Below are positions 8,842 to 17,671 of a stretch of DNA of 55,208 nt, piece by piece (the first letter of the stretch is position 1; the number at the start of each line of letters is the position of its first letter). Position numbers and translations under genes: made by a program. The notes under the pieces are model-generated. The model did no database searches and was not told where the DNA came from. It was given only the letters and a program-made list of their open reading frames with translations. Where the stretch lies: NCBI RefSeq assembly GCF_030382115.1, contig NZ_JAUDRJ010000003.1, positions 894,897-950,104 of the forward strand. The letters are read 5' to 3'. This DNA is from Nostoc sp. GT001. GTDB lineage: Bacteria > Cyanobacteriota > Cyanobacteriia > Cyanobacteriales > Nostocaceae.

Positions 8842-9021
8842 GGTCTCGTAGAGAAGTGCAGACTACATTTACAATCAAATTTTTTACGATTATTTTGCTT
8901 GCTAGAAAATTTTTGATGCACAAATTAAGAGCTTCTTGTTTTTTAGCATCATAAATTATGATTTTGCACTTTATTTATGGACAATATCGCCAGTTTTTAA
9001 GTTAATCTGAATGATTTGATT
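8842..9021. other. AT-rich spacer
   Basis: The remainder of the gap between the transposase remnant (8503) and the AI-2E gene. It contains GCAAAATCATAATTTATGATGC-like inverted sequences near 8945-8968 but no recognisable gene. Confidence 0.4.
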
Positions 9022-10140
9022 TTAACTATAAGTCCCTGCTCTATCACTTGTTACCGTAATAGGTTCTGACTCTATATCCTCTATCTTATTAAACTCTCCA
9101 GCCCGCCAGCTATCTGTTATATCCTTGATAAAACTGGCAATCGGGATCGCAATTAACAAACCCAGTACTCCTCCCAACTTTGCGCCTAGCAATAAAGAAA
9201 TCACCACCCACACAGGATTTAAGCCAGTCAAATTGCTGAGAATTCGAGGTGCAATAATATTAGAATTAACTTGGTCGATCGCAACAGCTACACCTAAGAC
9301 TTCCACCCCTAACCAAAAATTTTGCAGCGCTACCAACAAACTTACTATGGCAATACCTACCCCCGTACCAAAGGGGAAGAGTGAAAATAAGCCAATACCA
9401 ATACCAAACAATAGAGCTAAGGGAACTTGCAGCGCCAAAAACACTAGTGTAATTGTCACCCCTAACACAGCTCCCAATGTTGCTTGACCGATGAAGTAAT
9501 TGTGGAAATCCTCTCGCAGTAATTCCCGTAATCTTGACCCAATATTAGGGGGAAACCACTGAAAAACTCCGTCCCAAAGACGTTCACCATTCAATATTAA
9601 GTAGATAGTCAGCACTACTGCCAGCAGCACATTGAGGACAATACCAATGGTATCGACAGCAAAACCAAGAATTCTACCAGTGAAGGACTGAAGTTGGTTA
9701 GATAATCGTTCTAGAACTTGGGTAAATAAACCACTTAAATTAATCGGAAGTTGCTGTTGACTTAACGCCCAATCTTGAAAAGCTTGCAGTTGCTGAGTAC
9801 CAGAATCAATCCAACTGGGCAAAATATTAGCCAGTTCAACCAGCTGTTGAATAATCAAGGGAACCAAAGTAATGCCTAAAGCTACTAAAACCACCAGAGT
9901 CAAAAGCAACACTCCCCCGATCGCTAAGTTGGGTTTGACTCCTTGTTCCTGAAGAAACTGGATTGGATAGTTCAAGACAAAAGCTAGGAGGATGGCAGCG
10001 GCGATAATGCTAACTAAGGGTTGAAAATACTGTATAACCTGGAGCAATAGCCAGCCGTTGAGAATGGCAATGGGAAATGCCAATCCTATAGTTAACCATC
10101 GCGGCAGTTTGTTTGCTGATTGCATTAGTGATGACCCCAT
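9022..10140 (-). CDS. AI-2E family (UPF0118/PerM) transporter
   Basis: A 372-residue integral membrane protein of the AI-2E/UPF0118 family. It has the typical order: two to three N-terminal membrane helices (LTIGLAFPIAILNGWLLLQV, IIAAAILLAFVLNYPIQFL), a central amphipathic region (residues about 110-165), and a C-terminal block of helices with the family signature (GVEVLGVAVAIDQVNSNIIAPRI and LNPVWVVISLLLGAKLGG). Members export or import small molecules, with autoinducer-2 and sodium/proton exchange reported for individual homologues; the substrate here cannot be read. The length is normal. Single gene; upstream lies a purine/pyrimidine repeat gap. Confidence 0.9.
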   Translation of the reverse strand: MGSSLMQSANKLPRWLTIGLAFPIAILNGWLLLQVIQYFQPLVSIIAAAILLAFVLNYPIQFLQEQGVKPNLAIGGVLLLTLVVLVALGITLVPLIIQQLVELANILPSWIDSGTQQLQAFQDWALSQQQLPINLSGLFTQVLERLSNQLQSFTGRILGFAVDTIGIVLNVLLAVVLTIYLILNGERLWDGVFQWFPPNIGSRLRELLREDFHNYFIGQATLGAVLGVTITLVFLALQVPLALLFGIGIGLFSLFPFGTGVGIAIVSLLVALQNFWLGVEVLGVAVAIDQVNSNIIAPRILSNLTGLNPVWVVISLLLGAKLGGVLGLLIAIPIASFIKDITDSWRAGEFNKIEDIESEPITVTSDRAGTYS

Positions 10141-10263
10141 AAGAGTTCGTTCTAACTTTATTTTGGCTTCTTGAGATGTGGGGAGTAGGGGATGAGGGAG
10201 ATCAGAGAGTAGGGGAAGAAGAATTAATAATCAATCCCCAATGACAAATGACTAATCCCCAAA

Positions 10264-10698
10264 TTATGTTGGATTTTTCTCAATAAAATCCAACATAATT
10301 TTTTGATGCATTGCCCCTAAAGGTCGCACTTCGCCAGCATTTTGTGAATAACAGTTACCTTGACGAATATCTTCTGGTGTAAATAACGCCATATCCCAGC
10401 CCTCATTCAGAACCAGTTGATTTAATTCCACCAAGAGTGGTGCATGAAAGACATGACGAACAACTCTTTCGTTGGGATAACAGCCAAATTCAAGAAAGGG
10501 TGGTAGTTTATAGCCGATTTCTTCTAAAATTTCTCGTTTTACCGCTACATCTGGCGTTTCACCAGGTTCGATGTGACCGCCAAACAGCGCCCAGTAACCA
10601 GGGTAGAGAATACCAGGGATGTTGTCACGCAGTTGCATGAGAAACTTGTTTTTCTGGTAGAGAATTGCGATCGCTACGTGCACCTGTTGATTATTCAT
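10264..10698 (-). CDS. NUDIX hydrolase
   Basis: A 144-residue NUDIX pyrophosphohydrolase. The complete NUDIX box is readable as GGHIEPGETPDVAVKREILE followed by EIGY, matching Gx5Ex7REUxEExGU and giving the metal-binding glutamates. NUDIX enzymes cleave nucleoside diphosphates linked to another moiety (X); the substrate cannot be deduced. It starts at an ATG 21 bases downstream of the lipoprotein gene on the same strand, so the two probably share a transcript. Confidence 0.9.
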   Translation of the reverse strand: MNNQQVHVAIAILYQKNKFLMQLRDNIPGILYPGYWALFGGHIEPGETPDVAVKREILEEIGYKLPPFLEFGCYPNERVVRHVFHAPLLVELNQLVLNEGWDMALFTPEDIRQGNCYSQNAGEVRPLGAMHQKIMLDFIEKNPT

Positions 10699-10719
10699 GT
10701 CTTTATTTTTAATTGCTGA

Positions 10720-11145
10720 TTATTCTTCTTCTAGATAAACTTCCCCCAATTCTTTGCCAGCTAAGGGAATACTTCGGTAGCGAACTTTACCCTTAATTAC
10801 AACTTCTGAACCTTCACCCAGATTTTTTTGATTGGTGACTACCCAAATTTTGCCCGTTGAGTCCTTAATTTTATAAGCCCACTGTTTGATCAGGGGAGCT
10901 TGCTTTTCTACCTGACCTTGGATGTAAACTATAGCCTGATTGTCTTGTTTTGGTTTAATCTCTCCAATTGGAGTAACATTTTTACCAATTTTTAAGCCAG
11001 CACCAGGCAAACCAGGCGATGTCAAGTTACCACAACTACAAAGTCCTGTTATCAGGAAAAAAGTCAACCCTAAACGGTAAGGAACAATACTGTGCCCGTA
11101 CAAGAACGAAAGGAAAAGATTTTTCGTTTGTCGCATTAAAGCCAC
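10720..11145 (-). CDS. Putative lipoprotein with OB-fold-like domain
   Basis: The 141-residue frame begins at a GTG; the ATG three codons later (11136) is the more likely start. A hydrophobic segment (YRLGLTFFLITGLCSC) ends in a plausible lipobox L-C-S-C, which would place the lipid-modified cysteine at residue 38, then a short glycine/proline linker. The mature part (IVYIQGQVEKQAPL, WAYKIKDSTGKIWVV, GSEVVIKGKVRY) has the alternating strands and turn pattern of a small OB-fold, similar to cyanobacterial hypothetical lipoproteins. Function unknown. It precedes the NUDIX gene in the same direction. Confidence 0.7.
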   Translation of the reverse strand: MALMRQTKNLFLSFLYGHSIVPYRLGLTFFLITGLCSCGNLTSPGLPGAGLKIGKNVTPIGEIKPKQDNQAIVYIQGQVEKQAPLIKQWAYKIKDSTGKIWVVTNQKNLGEGSEVVIKGKVRYRSIPLAGKELGEVYLEEE

Positions 11146-11466
11146 CGATTTATTTATTTTGGGTATGGGGCATTGGCAAGAGACAAGGAAGACAAGAGAG
11201 AGGGGGGAGACAAGGAAGAAAATTGTTTAATAATTCTTCCTTGTCCCCTTGTTTTCCCCTGCTCCCTCATCTCCCCACTCCCACTCTCCCAATTCTTTAT
11301 TCTTCAGATGATGCCGCTGATCTGAGAAAATAAACATTATGAATTTACTGTGAGAGAAACGCTACGACATCAAACAGCAACACAATAATAGTCGAAAGTC
11401 AAGAGTTAAGAATCAATATTTTCATTTTGGACTTTGGACAAAAAGCGAACATAGCTGGGGATTTTC
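11146..11466. other. Spacer between divergent lipoprotein and folD genes
   Basis: Contains a purine-rich arm (about 11176-11220) followed by a matching pyrimidine-rich arm (about 11234-11286), able to form a long imperfect hairpin. No gene is seen. Promoters for both flanking genes must lie here but were not identified. Confidence 0.5.
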
Positions 11467-12354
11467 ATGGAAACAAAAACTGTCAAACTCCTTGATGGGA
11501 AAGCATTAGCAGCAAAAATTCAGCAAGAACTTTCTGTTGCGATTACACAATTACAACCAAAAATTGGACGACCTCCTGGTTTAGCAGTGTTGATGGTTGG
11601 TGATAACCCAGCATCAGCCGCTTATGTACGCAATAAAGAAAAAGCCTGCGCTAAAGTCGGGATCGCTTCTTTTGGTAAGCATTTTCCTGCCGAAACTACC
11701 CTTGAGGAGTTAGAAGAGGTAATTGCTGCACTCAACCACGACAAAAGAGTGGATGGCATTCTTGTGCAATTGCCCTTACCTAACCACCTGGATGCTGTAA
11801 CTCTGCTACATCAAATTGATCCCGATAAAGATGCTGATGGACTGCACCCAGTTAACTTGGGGCGACTAGTACGGGGAGAAAACGGTTTACGTAGCTGCAC
11901 CCCGGCTGGTGTGATGCGCCTTTTACAAGAATATGAGATTCCTTTGCAAGGAAAACAAGCAGTAGTGGTGGGGCGCAGTATTTTGGTGGGTAAACCGATG
12001 GCACTGATGTTATTAGAAGCTGATGCCACAGTCACGATCGCTCACTCGCGATCGCATGACCTCAAAACCATCACCCAAAATGCTGATATTCTAATTGCAG
12101 CAGTAGGTCGTCCCGGATTGATCTCTGCTGATATGGTGAAACCGGGCGCTGTTGTGGTAGATGTGGGGATGAATCGCGTCACCGATGCTAATGGCAAAAG
12201 TCGTCTCATTGGCGATGTCCATTTTGAATCAACCGCTGATGTAGCAGGATTTATCACCCCAGTTCCTGGTGGTGTTAGCCCAATGACTGTTGCCATATTG
12301 TTGGAAAATACATTTGCTAGCTATTCCAGAGCGGCAAAAGAAGAAAGAGAGTGA
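11467..12354 (+). CDS. folD: Bifunctional methylene-THF dehydrogenase/cyclohydrolase
   Basis: FolD converts 5,10-methylene-tetrahydrofolate to 10-formyl-tetrahydrofolate with NADP+, supplying one-carbon units for purine and formyl-Met synthesis. The 295-residue length is normal. Signatures are [11 protein letters not shown] with the catalytic lysine (about residue 56), [14 protein letters not shown], the Rossmann-type [17 protein letters not shown], and the C-terminal [14 protein letters not shown] (family PGGVGP, here with serine in the third glycine position). It is followed on the same strand by crtE and a DUF212 gene, an order I recall from other Nostoc genomes. Confidence 0.97.
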   Translation: METKTVKLLDGKALAAKIQQELSVAITQLQPKIGRPPGLAVLMVGDNPASAAYVRNKEKACAKVGIASFGKHFPAETTLEELEEVIAALNHDKRVDGILVQLPLPNHLDAVTLLHQIDPDKDADGLHPVNLGRLVRGENGLRSCTPAGVMRLLQEYEIPLQGKQAVVVGRSILVGKPMALMLLEADATVTIAHSRSHDLKTITQNADILIAAVGRPGLISADMVKPGAVVVDVGMNRVTDANGKSRLIGDVHFESTADVAGFITPVPGGVSPMTVAILLENTFASYSRAAKEERE

Positions 12355-12401
12355 AGAGTTAAAAACTATTCTTAATAACTCTTAACTTCCAAATCCTGTA
12401 C

Positions 12402-12421
12402 AGACGCGATTAATCGCGTCT
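12402..12421. terminator. Palindromic hairpin after folD
   Basis: AGACGCGATTAATCGCGTCT is a perfect 20-bp palindrome, 48 bases after the folD stop. This sequence belongs to a family of hairpins common in Nostoc spacers; it may act in transcript end formation. Confidence 0.55.
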
Positions 12422-12511
12422 CTGCTCCTAACTCTTCATTTTTTTCAGCCCCACAGCACCTTAAAATTGTGACGTATAAGGCAAAAATCGCAAAATGTCA
12501 GGAATTAAAGA

Positions 12512-13444
12512 ATGGTAGCAACTGATAACGTCCAAAAGACACCACCAGAGGAAGCCACATTTAACTTAGCAGGCTATCTAAAAGAGCGACAAAAGCTTTG
12601 TGATAATGCTTTGGATCGGGCTATCCCAGTCATTTATCCAGAAAAGATTTATGAGGCGATGCGCTACTCGTTATTAGCTGGAGGTAAGCGTATACGTCCC
12701 ATTCTTTGCCTTGCCACCTGTGAAATGATGGGTGGAACCATTGAGATGGCCATGCCAACAGCTTGTGCTGTGGAGATGATCCACACAATGTCGTTGATTC
12801 ATGACGACCTCCCGGCAATGGATAATGACGATTACCGTCGTGGCAAACTGACAAATCATAAAGTCTATGGTGAAGATGTAGCGATTTTGGCTGGGGATGG
12901 CTTGTTAGCTCTTGCTTTTGAGTCTGTTGCCATTCAAACCCCCCAAAGCGTTAAGAGAGAGGTAGTCTTGCAGGTTATTGCCCGTCTTGGTCGGGCGTTG
13001 GGGGCAGCTGGTTTAGTCGGCGGTCAAGTTGTCGATTTAGAGTCGGAAGGTAAATCTGATATTTCCTTAGAAACCCTAAATTTCATTCATAAACACAAAA
13101 CAGCCGCACTTTTGGAAGCTTGCGTAGTTTGTGGCGGGCTGATTGCTAATGCATCACCTGAAGATGTACAGCGACTAACCCGTTATGCTCAAAATATTGG
13201 GCTAGCATTCCAAATCATCGATGATATTTTGGATATCACTTCTACCCAAGAGCAATTAGGTAAAACAGCTGGCAAAGACCAAAGAGCTAATAAAGTTACC
13301 TATCCCAGCCTTTGGGGACTTGAGGAATCGCGCTCAAAAGCCCAAGAGCTAGTTAAAGAAGCTTGTGTAGAATTAGAACCATTTGGAGACAAAGCTAAAC
13401 CACTCCAAGCGATCGCTCATTTTATTACCAGCCGTAATAACTAG
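12512..13444 (+). CDS. crtE: Geranylgeranyl diphosphate synthase
   Basis: A 310-residue trans-prenyltransferase that condenses isopentenyl diphosphate with allylic diphosphates to make geranylgeranyl diphosphate for carotenoids, chlorophyll phytol and quinones. Both aspartate-rich motifs are present: the first in [17 protein letters not shown] and the second in [11 protein letters not shown]. The K-R motif [12 protein letters not shown] and LVGGQVVDL are also seen. The spacing between DD and the second D pair ([10 protein letters not shown]) is the long form typical of bacterial FPP/GGPP synthases, so a farnesyl product cannot be excluded from sequence alone. It lies downstream of folD and upstream of the DUF212 gene. 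Confidence 0.93.
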   Translation: MVATDNVQKTPPEEATFNLAGYLKERQKLCDNALDRAIPVIYPEKIYEAMRYSLLAGGKRIRPILCLATCEMMGGTIEMAMPTACAVEMIHTMSLIHDDLPAMDNDDYRRGKLTNHKVYGEDVAILAGDGLLALAFESVAIQTPQSVKREVVLQVIARLGRALGAAGLVGGQVVDLESEGKSDISLETLNFIHKHKTAALLEACVVCGGLIANASPEDVQRLTRYAQNIGLAFQIIDDILDITSTQEQLGKTAGKDQRANKVTYPSLWGLEESRSKAQELVKEACVELEPFGDKAKPLQAIAHFITSRNN

Positions 13445-13771
13445 TAACGCTTTGGGTAATTCGTAATACTTCTCTACGAGAGGCTACGCTCAGTACAAGT
13501 TCGTAATTCGTAATTCGTAATTCCTGTACCGCAAGCGTTTTATTGATTGGGAATGGGTAGTTTATTTACACCATACTGTACTACTACTGCCCAGCGAAAT
13601 TAAAAATTCACTGATTCAAAATTACAAAAGCTTATCAAGTAAGCTTTGAGGTTATTTTGAATCGCTGGTCTTTTTCTAACCTGATAGATCAATTTGGGAA
13701 TTTTGGGTTGAATCTAAATGTTTCCTCAACCAACAACTGCTGCTAATATTTACTAACCTAACCAAAATAAC
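13445..13771. other. Spacer with short repeats between crtE and DUF212
   Basis: Holds a copy of the dispersed repeat TACGCTCAGTACAAG (about 13485-13499), a tandem TTCGTAA triplet of units (13499-13522), and a perfect hairpin AAAGCTTA TCAAG TAAGCTTT at 13627-13647. No gene is seen. Confidence 0.55.
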
Positions 13772-14227
13772 ATGCAGGACATAGGCAACATTTTAGACAA
13801 CCGGGTGCTGCTGGTTGCTCTGGTAGCTTGTTTAATTGCTCAAGCATTAAAGCTCGTAGTTGAGATCGTCAAACATCGCAAATTGAATGTGCGTGTTTTG
13901 GTGACAACCGGAGGTATGCCCAGTGCCCATTCGGCTCTGGTTACGGCTCTAGCCGCTGGTGTAGGGCAAACACTGGGTTGGGCATCTCCTGATTTTGCCG
14001 TTGCGATCGTTTTTGCCATCATTGTCATGTATGATGCAGCTGGAGTTCGCCAAGCGGCTGGTAAGCAAGCTCGTATTCTCAATCAAATGATTGATGAATT
14101 ATTCCATGAAAAACCAGACTTTAGCCAAGACCGTCTGAAAGAATTACTCGGACATACACCAGTTCAGGTAATCGCTGGATCGGCTTTGGGTATAACCATC
14201 TATTGGTTAGCTAGGTCTGCTTATTAA
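13772..14227 (+). CDS. Divergent PAP2 family protein (DUF212)
   Basis: A 151-residue membrane protein of the divergent PAP2 (acid phosphatase/vanadium haloperoxidase-related, DUF212) family found in cyanobacteria, plastids and Firmicutes. It shows an N-terminal hydrophobic helix (VLLVALVACLIAQALKLVVE), the conserved TTGGMPSAHSALVTALAAG motif related to the PAP2 phosphatase SGH motif, and FAIIVMYDAAGVRQAAGKQA. A final hydrophobic helix follows. Substrate is unknown; its place after crtE suggests, without proof, a lipid or prenyl-phosphate. Confidence 0.9.
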   Translation: MQDIGNILDNRVLLVALVACLIAQALKLVVEIVKHRKLNVRVLVTTGGMPSAHSALVTALAAGVGQTLGWASPDFAVAIVFAIIVMYDAAGVRQAAGKQARILNQMIDELFHEKPDFSQDRLKELLGHTPVQVIAGSALGITIYWLARSAY

Positions 14228-14497
14228 ACTAGGGCAATAAATCTTTGTTTGAGGAGATATTGATAATTAGTAACTGGTAATTTGTCAATCAATTTTGGAT
14301 TTTAGATTTACCCCGTAAATAAATTCAGGGGATTAAGGATGAAAGGATTTGTTCCAAATAACTTGCTTCTCGCAGAACGAGTATAAATATATTCGCTGAA
14401 AATCCTTTGAAATTTTGAATTTAAAATCCCAAATTAGGTCAATTGACAAATTACCACTCTGGTAGATCGCATCAAGATACCAGTGAACTTAATATCA

Positions 14498-15157
14498 CTA
14501 AAACCGCACAGTCGAACGCAGCAGAATCACCTTACGACTATCTACTAGACTGGCAACGAAACCGCCATTGTTTAGCTTTTGCAATGTATTATAGGCTTCA
14601 GTTTGGTTAGTGGTATAAACTGCTAGCAAGTAGGGGCGTTGTCCATAAGAAACAAAACCGACGTTACCTCCCACCACTTGCTGCACACTATTTACTAGTT
14701 CTGGACGGTTGTAATAATCTACCAGCACTGCATAACCTTCTCCTAAAGCTTGAGGATTATAACTGACTGTCTGCTGAGGTGGTTTGGGTTTGGGCTGTGA
14801 CTGTGGCTGCGCATCTGCCGTTGTCGTCGGTCGAGTTGTAATTATGGCAGACAAGCCAACAATATTGCTGACATATCTTGCCCAACGATTGGCATCGTCA
14901 ATTTTATTAAAACCCCCGACTCGCGTCACAGTTTCGTTGAGATATTTGCAGGTAATAGTTTTAAGTTCGGGTGGTAAGGCGCTACGTAACTGCTTTTGAT
15001 TATTTGCTGTGGGACTGACTACTAATAAAAGATACTCACCCGCATTTGGTGGTTGACAAGAGGGAATGGTTTTTTGAGCAAGTACAGAACTCATACCACC
15101 AATCAACCCTACAATCGCTAATCCTAAAACACTTGGTAAATTCTGAAATCTATGCAC
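14498..15157 (-). CDS. Secreted protein with SPOR-like repeats
   Basis: A 219-residue protein with a signal peptide (LGLAIVGLIGGMSSVLA then QK), so exported to the periplasm or beyond. The mature part contains two similar alpha/beta units (residues about 40-105 and 140-215) joined by a proline/glutamine-rich linker. Each unit has the pattern of SPOR-type folds: LLLVVSPTANNQKQLRSALP...NRWARYVSN and GYAVLVDYYNRPELVNSVQQ...LLAVYTTNQTEAYNTLQKL. SPOR domains bind septal peptidoglycan, but similarity here is structural guesswork. Conserved in related cyanobacteria as far as I recall. Function unknown. Confidence 0.7.
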   Translation of the reverse strand: MHRFQNLPSVLGLAIVGLIGGMSSVLAQKTIPSCQPPNAGEYLLLVVSPTANNQKQLRSALPPELKTITCKYLNETVTRVGGFNKIDDANRWARYVSNIVGLSAIITTRPTTTADAQPQSQPKPKPPQQTVSYNPQALGEGYAVLVDYYNRPELVNSVQQVVGGNVGFVSYGQRPYLLAVYTTNQTEAYNTLQKLNNGGFVASLVDSRKVILLRSTVRF

Positions 15158-15294
15158 AAAAGTTAGATTATGTAAATTAAGGTGTCCTAGAAGATTTTAT
15201 AAGAAAAAAGCTGAAAACCTAGCTACTTCAGTATGGTGATGAAATATGTGTCAAAAAATATATTTTGTTACTCAAAAATAAAATTAGGGTGTGG

Positions 15295-15424
15295 GAAAGA
15301 GGCAGAGGGGCAGAGGGGCAGGGGAGCAAGAGGGACAAGGGAGACAGGGGGACAAGGGAGACAAGAGGGAATTATTGAACAAGTCTCTTCCTTGTCTCCC
15401 CCATCTTCCTTGTCTTTTCTCCAT
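15295..15424. repeat. Purine/pyrimidine mirror array
   Basis: A run of GGGGCAGAG and GGGAGACAAG-type purine units (15295-15370) is followed by a complementary pyrimidine arm (15384-15424). The arms can pair. Similar arrays occur near 11176, 16626 and 31511, and the purine arm recurs inside the RND pump gene at about 42692. Confidence 0.65.
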
Positions 15425-15447
15425 GCCCAATGTCTAATGCCCTATGC

Positions 15448-15777
15448 CTAAGATACGGTAACTAACGATGCTAAAGCATCTGGTATTGCCTCAGAAGGAG
15501 CCTGGAATTCGCCAGTGATGACGTACTCTAAACGCAGTTTTAACCAAGTAATAAATTGAGGATTTGTAGAAATAATTGCGACTGCTGGTTGGGGACACTT
15601 TGCCTTTAGCTCTTTAAACTGCGGTGCTTCTAAGAAAGCTGGTTGCTCAACTAACCAAAAATCGATTTGTTTTTCTTGTTCGTGGTAGTTACGGGTGCGT
15701 TCTTTGAGAACTTCGTGTATGGGTTCTTCTTCGAGAAGAAAGCGGTGACTTGCCAAAACGTAATGGTATGTTTGCAT
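15448..15777 (-). CDS. ycf54: Ycf54, Mg-protoporphyrin monomethyl ester cyclase factor
   Basis: Ycf54 is needed for assembly or activity of the oxidative (AcsF/CycI) cyclase that forms ring E of chlorophyll. The protein of 109 residues has the highly conserved features TYHYVLASHRFLLEEEP, then VLKERTRNYHEQEKQIDFWL, FLEAPQFKELKAKCPQPAVA and ISTNPQFITWLKLRLEYV. The ATG at 15777 was preferred over one two codons upstream because the AAAGGA ribosome binding site is correctly spaced only for the inner ATG. The gene stands alone, downstream of the pathogen-related homologue on the same strand. Confidence 0.92.
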   Translation of the reverse strand: MQTYHYVLASHRFLLEEEPIHEVLKERTRNYHEQEKQIDFWLVEQPAFLEAPQFKELKAKCPQPAVAIISTNPQFITWLKLRLEYVITGEFQAPSEAIPDALASLVTVS

Positions 15778-15838
15778 TTTCATCCTTTGGTTGCTATGTG
15801 AATAATTTCAGGGCACAGTGACTCTGTACCCTGACAAA

Positions 15839-16609
15839 CTAACTTTTGTGGGATTTCTTGAACCAAGAACTGAATGGACAAGCACTTTTCTGGTTTTCAG
15901 AGTTTGTCTGTTTGCCACCAGATGTTAGCTTTTCCAAGAACAGATTATTGTCGAAGTAGTGTTCTAAGGAAATAACCTTCAAGTCATCGGTAACTTTTGC
16001 AATGCTCATACCGATAATTTCTATTGTCTCTCCAGTAGGCGCATGGCCTTTATATTCTCCGTTAAAATGTCCCCAATGCCGCCATTTAAATGTGACATTT
16101 GGGGGCCCTGAGAAAACTTCCAGAACTTCCCAAGGAAATCCTTGGGGAAATGTTGTGTGGAAGACTTTTGCGGATGATTCAAAGGTTTCTTCTGAAGCTT
16201 TGTAATGCTCTGAATCAGGCATAAATAGATTGTAAGTACCTTGGGCTGATAAATCTGCTGCGGTATACTCTACTCCGCCATTGGTACTGACGCGAAAGTT
16301 GTCATTCACAATAGATAACCACTCTTGCGGGTTAGCTTTGAAGGATACCTCCATCTCAAAGGTTCTCACTAAGTTTTGCACGATCGCTTCCAGTGTTCCT
16401 TCAAGATGATTGTAGATACTTTCTTTAGCAAGATTCTCATTTGAACGGGAATAATCAGGCGGTGTCTGATAGCGCCACTCGACATCAGTGCTTTCTGCTA
16501 TCACCTTATCTCTATTCTGTACCCAAAGTGGCAGGTTGTTAGACTCTGTTGCGCTCATAGAAGTTTTTGCTGAAGATTTGATCCCAATTTCTAGATTTCG
16601 CAGTGACAA
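15839..16609 (-). CDS. Plant pathogen-related protein homologue (SnoaL/NTF2-like)
   Basis: The sequence of up to 256 residues resembles plant 'pathogen-related' proteins of barley type, an NTF2/SnoaL-like fold. Shared features from memory are VEWRYQTPPDYSRSNE, GTLEAIVQNLVRTFEMEV, FHTTFPQGFPWEVLEVFSGP, FKWRHWGHFNGEYKGHAPTG and a C-terminal ACPF. There is no signal peptide. SnoaL-like folds include cyclases, hydrolases and binding proteins, and no catalytic residues are certain here. The reading frame opens with TTG at 16609 preceded by an AGAGGG ribosome binding site; an ATG at 16558 is the alternative. Function is unknown; the plant proteins are stress induced. Confidence 0.75.
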   Translation of the reverse strand: MSLRNLEIGIKSSAKTSMSATESNNLPLWVQNRDKVIAESTDVEWRYQTPPDYSRSNENLAKESIYNHLEGTLEAIVQNLVRTFEMEVSFKANPQEWLSIVNDNFRVSTNGGVEYTAADLSAQGTYNLFMPDSEHYKASEETFESSAKVFHTTFPQGFPWEVLEVFSGPPNVTFKWRHWGHFNGEYKGHAPTGETIEIIGMSIAKVTDDLKVISLEHYFDNNLFLEKLTSGGKQTNSENQKSACPFSSWFKKSHKS

Positions 16610-16625
16610 CCCCTCTTTTTATATA

Positions 16626-16733
16626 GGGAGCAGGGGAGCAGGGGGAGCAGGGGAAAAGGTTAAAGGGAAAAGGGAAAAGGAATAAATTTAATCTTTCCCC
16701 TTTTCCCCTTACCCCTTTCCCTTTCCCTATACC
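16626..16733. repeat. Purine/pyrimidine mirror array
   Basis: GGGAGCAG-type and GGGAAAAG-type units (to about 16680) are followed by a pyrimidine arm (16695-16733) that can pair with them. It fills the spacer between pdxJ and the pathogen-related homologue. Confidence 0.6.
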
Positions 16734-16754
16734 CAATGCCCAATGCCCCATGCC

Positions 16755-17480
16755 CTATTGCCCATTCCCCCTTATAGCTTGCTTCATCTCGCGGACTGCC
16801 CTTTCTATACCTACTAATGCTGCCCGACTGATGATGGTATGACCAATGTTCAGTTCTTCCATGCCTGGAAGCGCAGCCACCGGATAGACGTTCCAATAGG
16901 TGAGTCCATGACCAGCGTTAACTCGCAATCCAGCTTGAATCGCTTGTTGACACCCTTTAGCTAATATGGATAATTCTCGGTGTCGATTTGTTTCATCTTT
17001 AGCCTCAGCATATTGTCCGGTGTGCAATTCGATAAACTGCGCCTCTATCTTGACAGATGCTTCGATTTGTGCAGGTTCGGCATCGATAAATAAACTAACT
17101 GGAATGCTAGCGCTTTGCAATTTATCGACTATCTCACCTATTCTAGCAATTTGACCAATAATATCTAGTCCGCCTTCTGTTGTGACTTCTTCGCGCTTTT
17201 CGGGGACTAAAGTTACGTAATCTGGTTTGATATCGAGAGCGATCGCTAGCATTTCGTCTGTAGCGGCCATTTCTAAATTAAGATGCGATCGCACTGTTTG
17301 CCGCAATATCCGCACATCCCGATCTTGGATATGTCGCCGATCTTCACGCAGATGCACCGTAATTCCATCTGCACCCGCTAATTCTGCCAGTACCGCCGCC
17401 GCTACCGGATCTGGTTCCACCGTCCGCCGCGCTTGCCGGATAGTGGCGATGTGGTCAATGTTAACGCCAAGTGTAGCCAC
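16755..17480 (-). CDS. pdxJ: Pyridoxine 5'-phosphate synthase
   Basis: PdxJ joins 3-amino-2-oxopropyl phosphate and 1-deoxyxylulose 5-phosphate to form pyridoxine 5'-phosphate (DXP-dependent vitamin B6 route). The 241-residue TIM-barrel protein shows the N-terminal [60 protein letters not shown] and the C-terminal [11 protein letters not shown] and [16 protein letters not shown], all family hallmarks including phosphate-binding and catalytic histidines and glutamate. Length is normal. It is divergent from the large kinase gene. Confidence 0.97.
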   Translation of the reverse strand: MATLGVNIDHIATIRQARRTVEPDPVAAAVLAELAGADGITVHLREDRRHIQDRDVRILRQTVRSHLNLEMAATDEMLAIALDIKPDYVTLVPEKREEVTTEGGLDIIGQIARIGEIVDKLQSASIPVSLFIDAEPAQIEASVKIEAQFIELHTGQYAEAKDETNRHRELSILAKGCQQAIQAGLRVNAGHGLTYWNVYPVAALPGMEELNIGHTIISRAALVGIERAVREMKQAIRGNGQ

Positions 17481-17671
17481 CCCAAGTTTCTCCCAAATCC
17501 ACAGTCTTCAGAACTTGATTTTACCGGAAATAGCGGTAGTTTTGCTGAAGGAGCTACAGATAGATTACACGCGTAAAATGCGATTCTTTAAAAGAAAACT
17601 GAGTTAGCAAAAGCTTATTCTTGGGCAAACTACTTTAAATAAGTAGCTGATTTAACAAGAGTTGATGAAGT

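Noticed and set aside
8754..8954. 66-codon frame covering the dispersed repeat copy 1
   Set aside because: The sequence is the repeat itself; the copy at 25568 has no matching open frame.
11341..11372. NtcA-like binding site before folD
   Set aside because: The spacing between GTG and TAC is ten bases rather than eight and the left half is not GTA.
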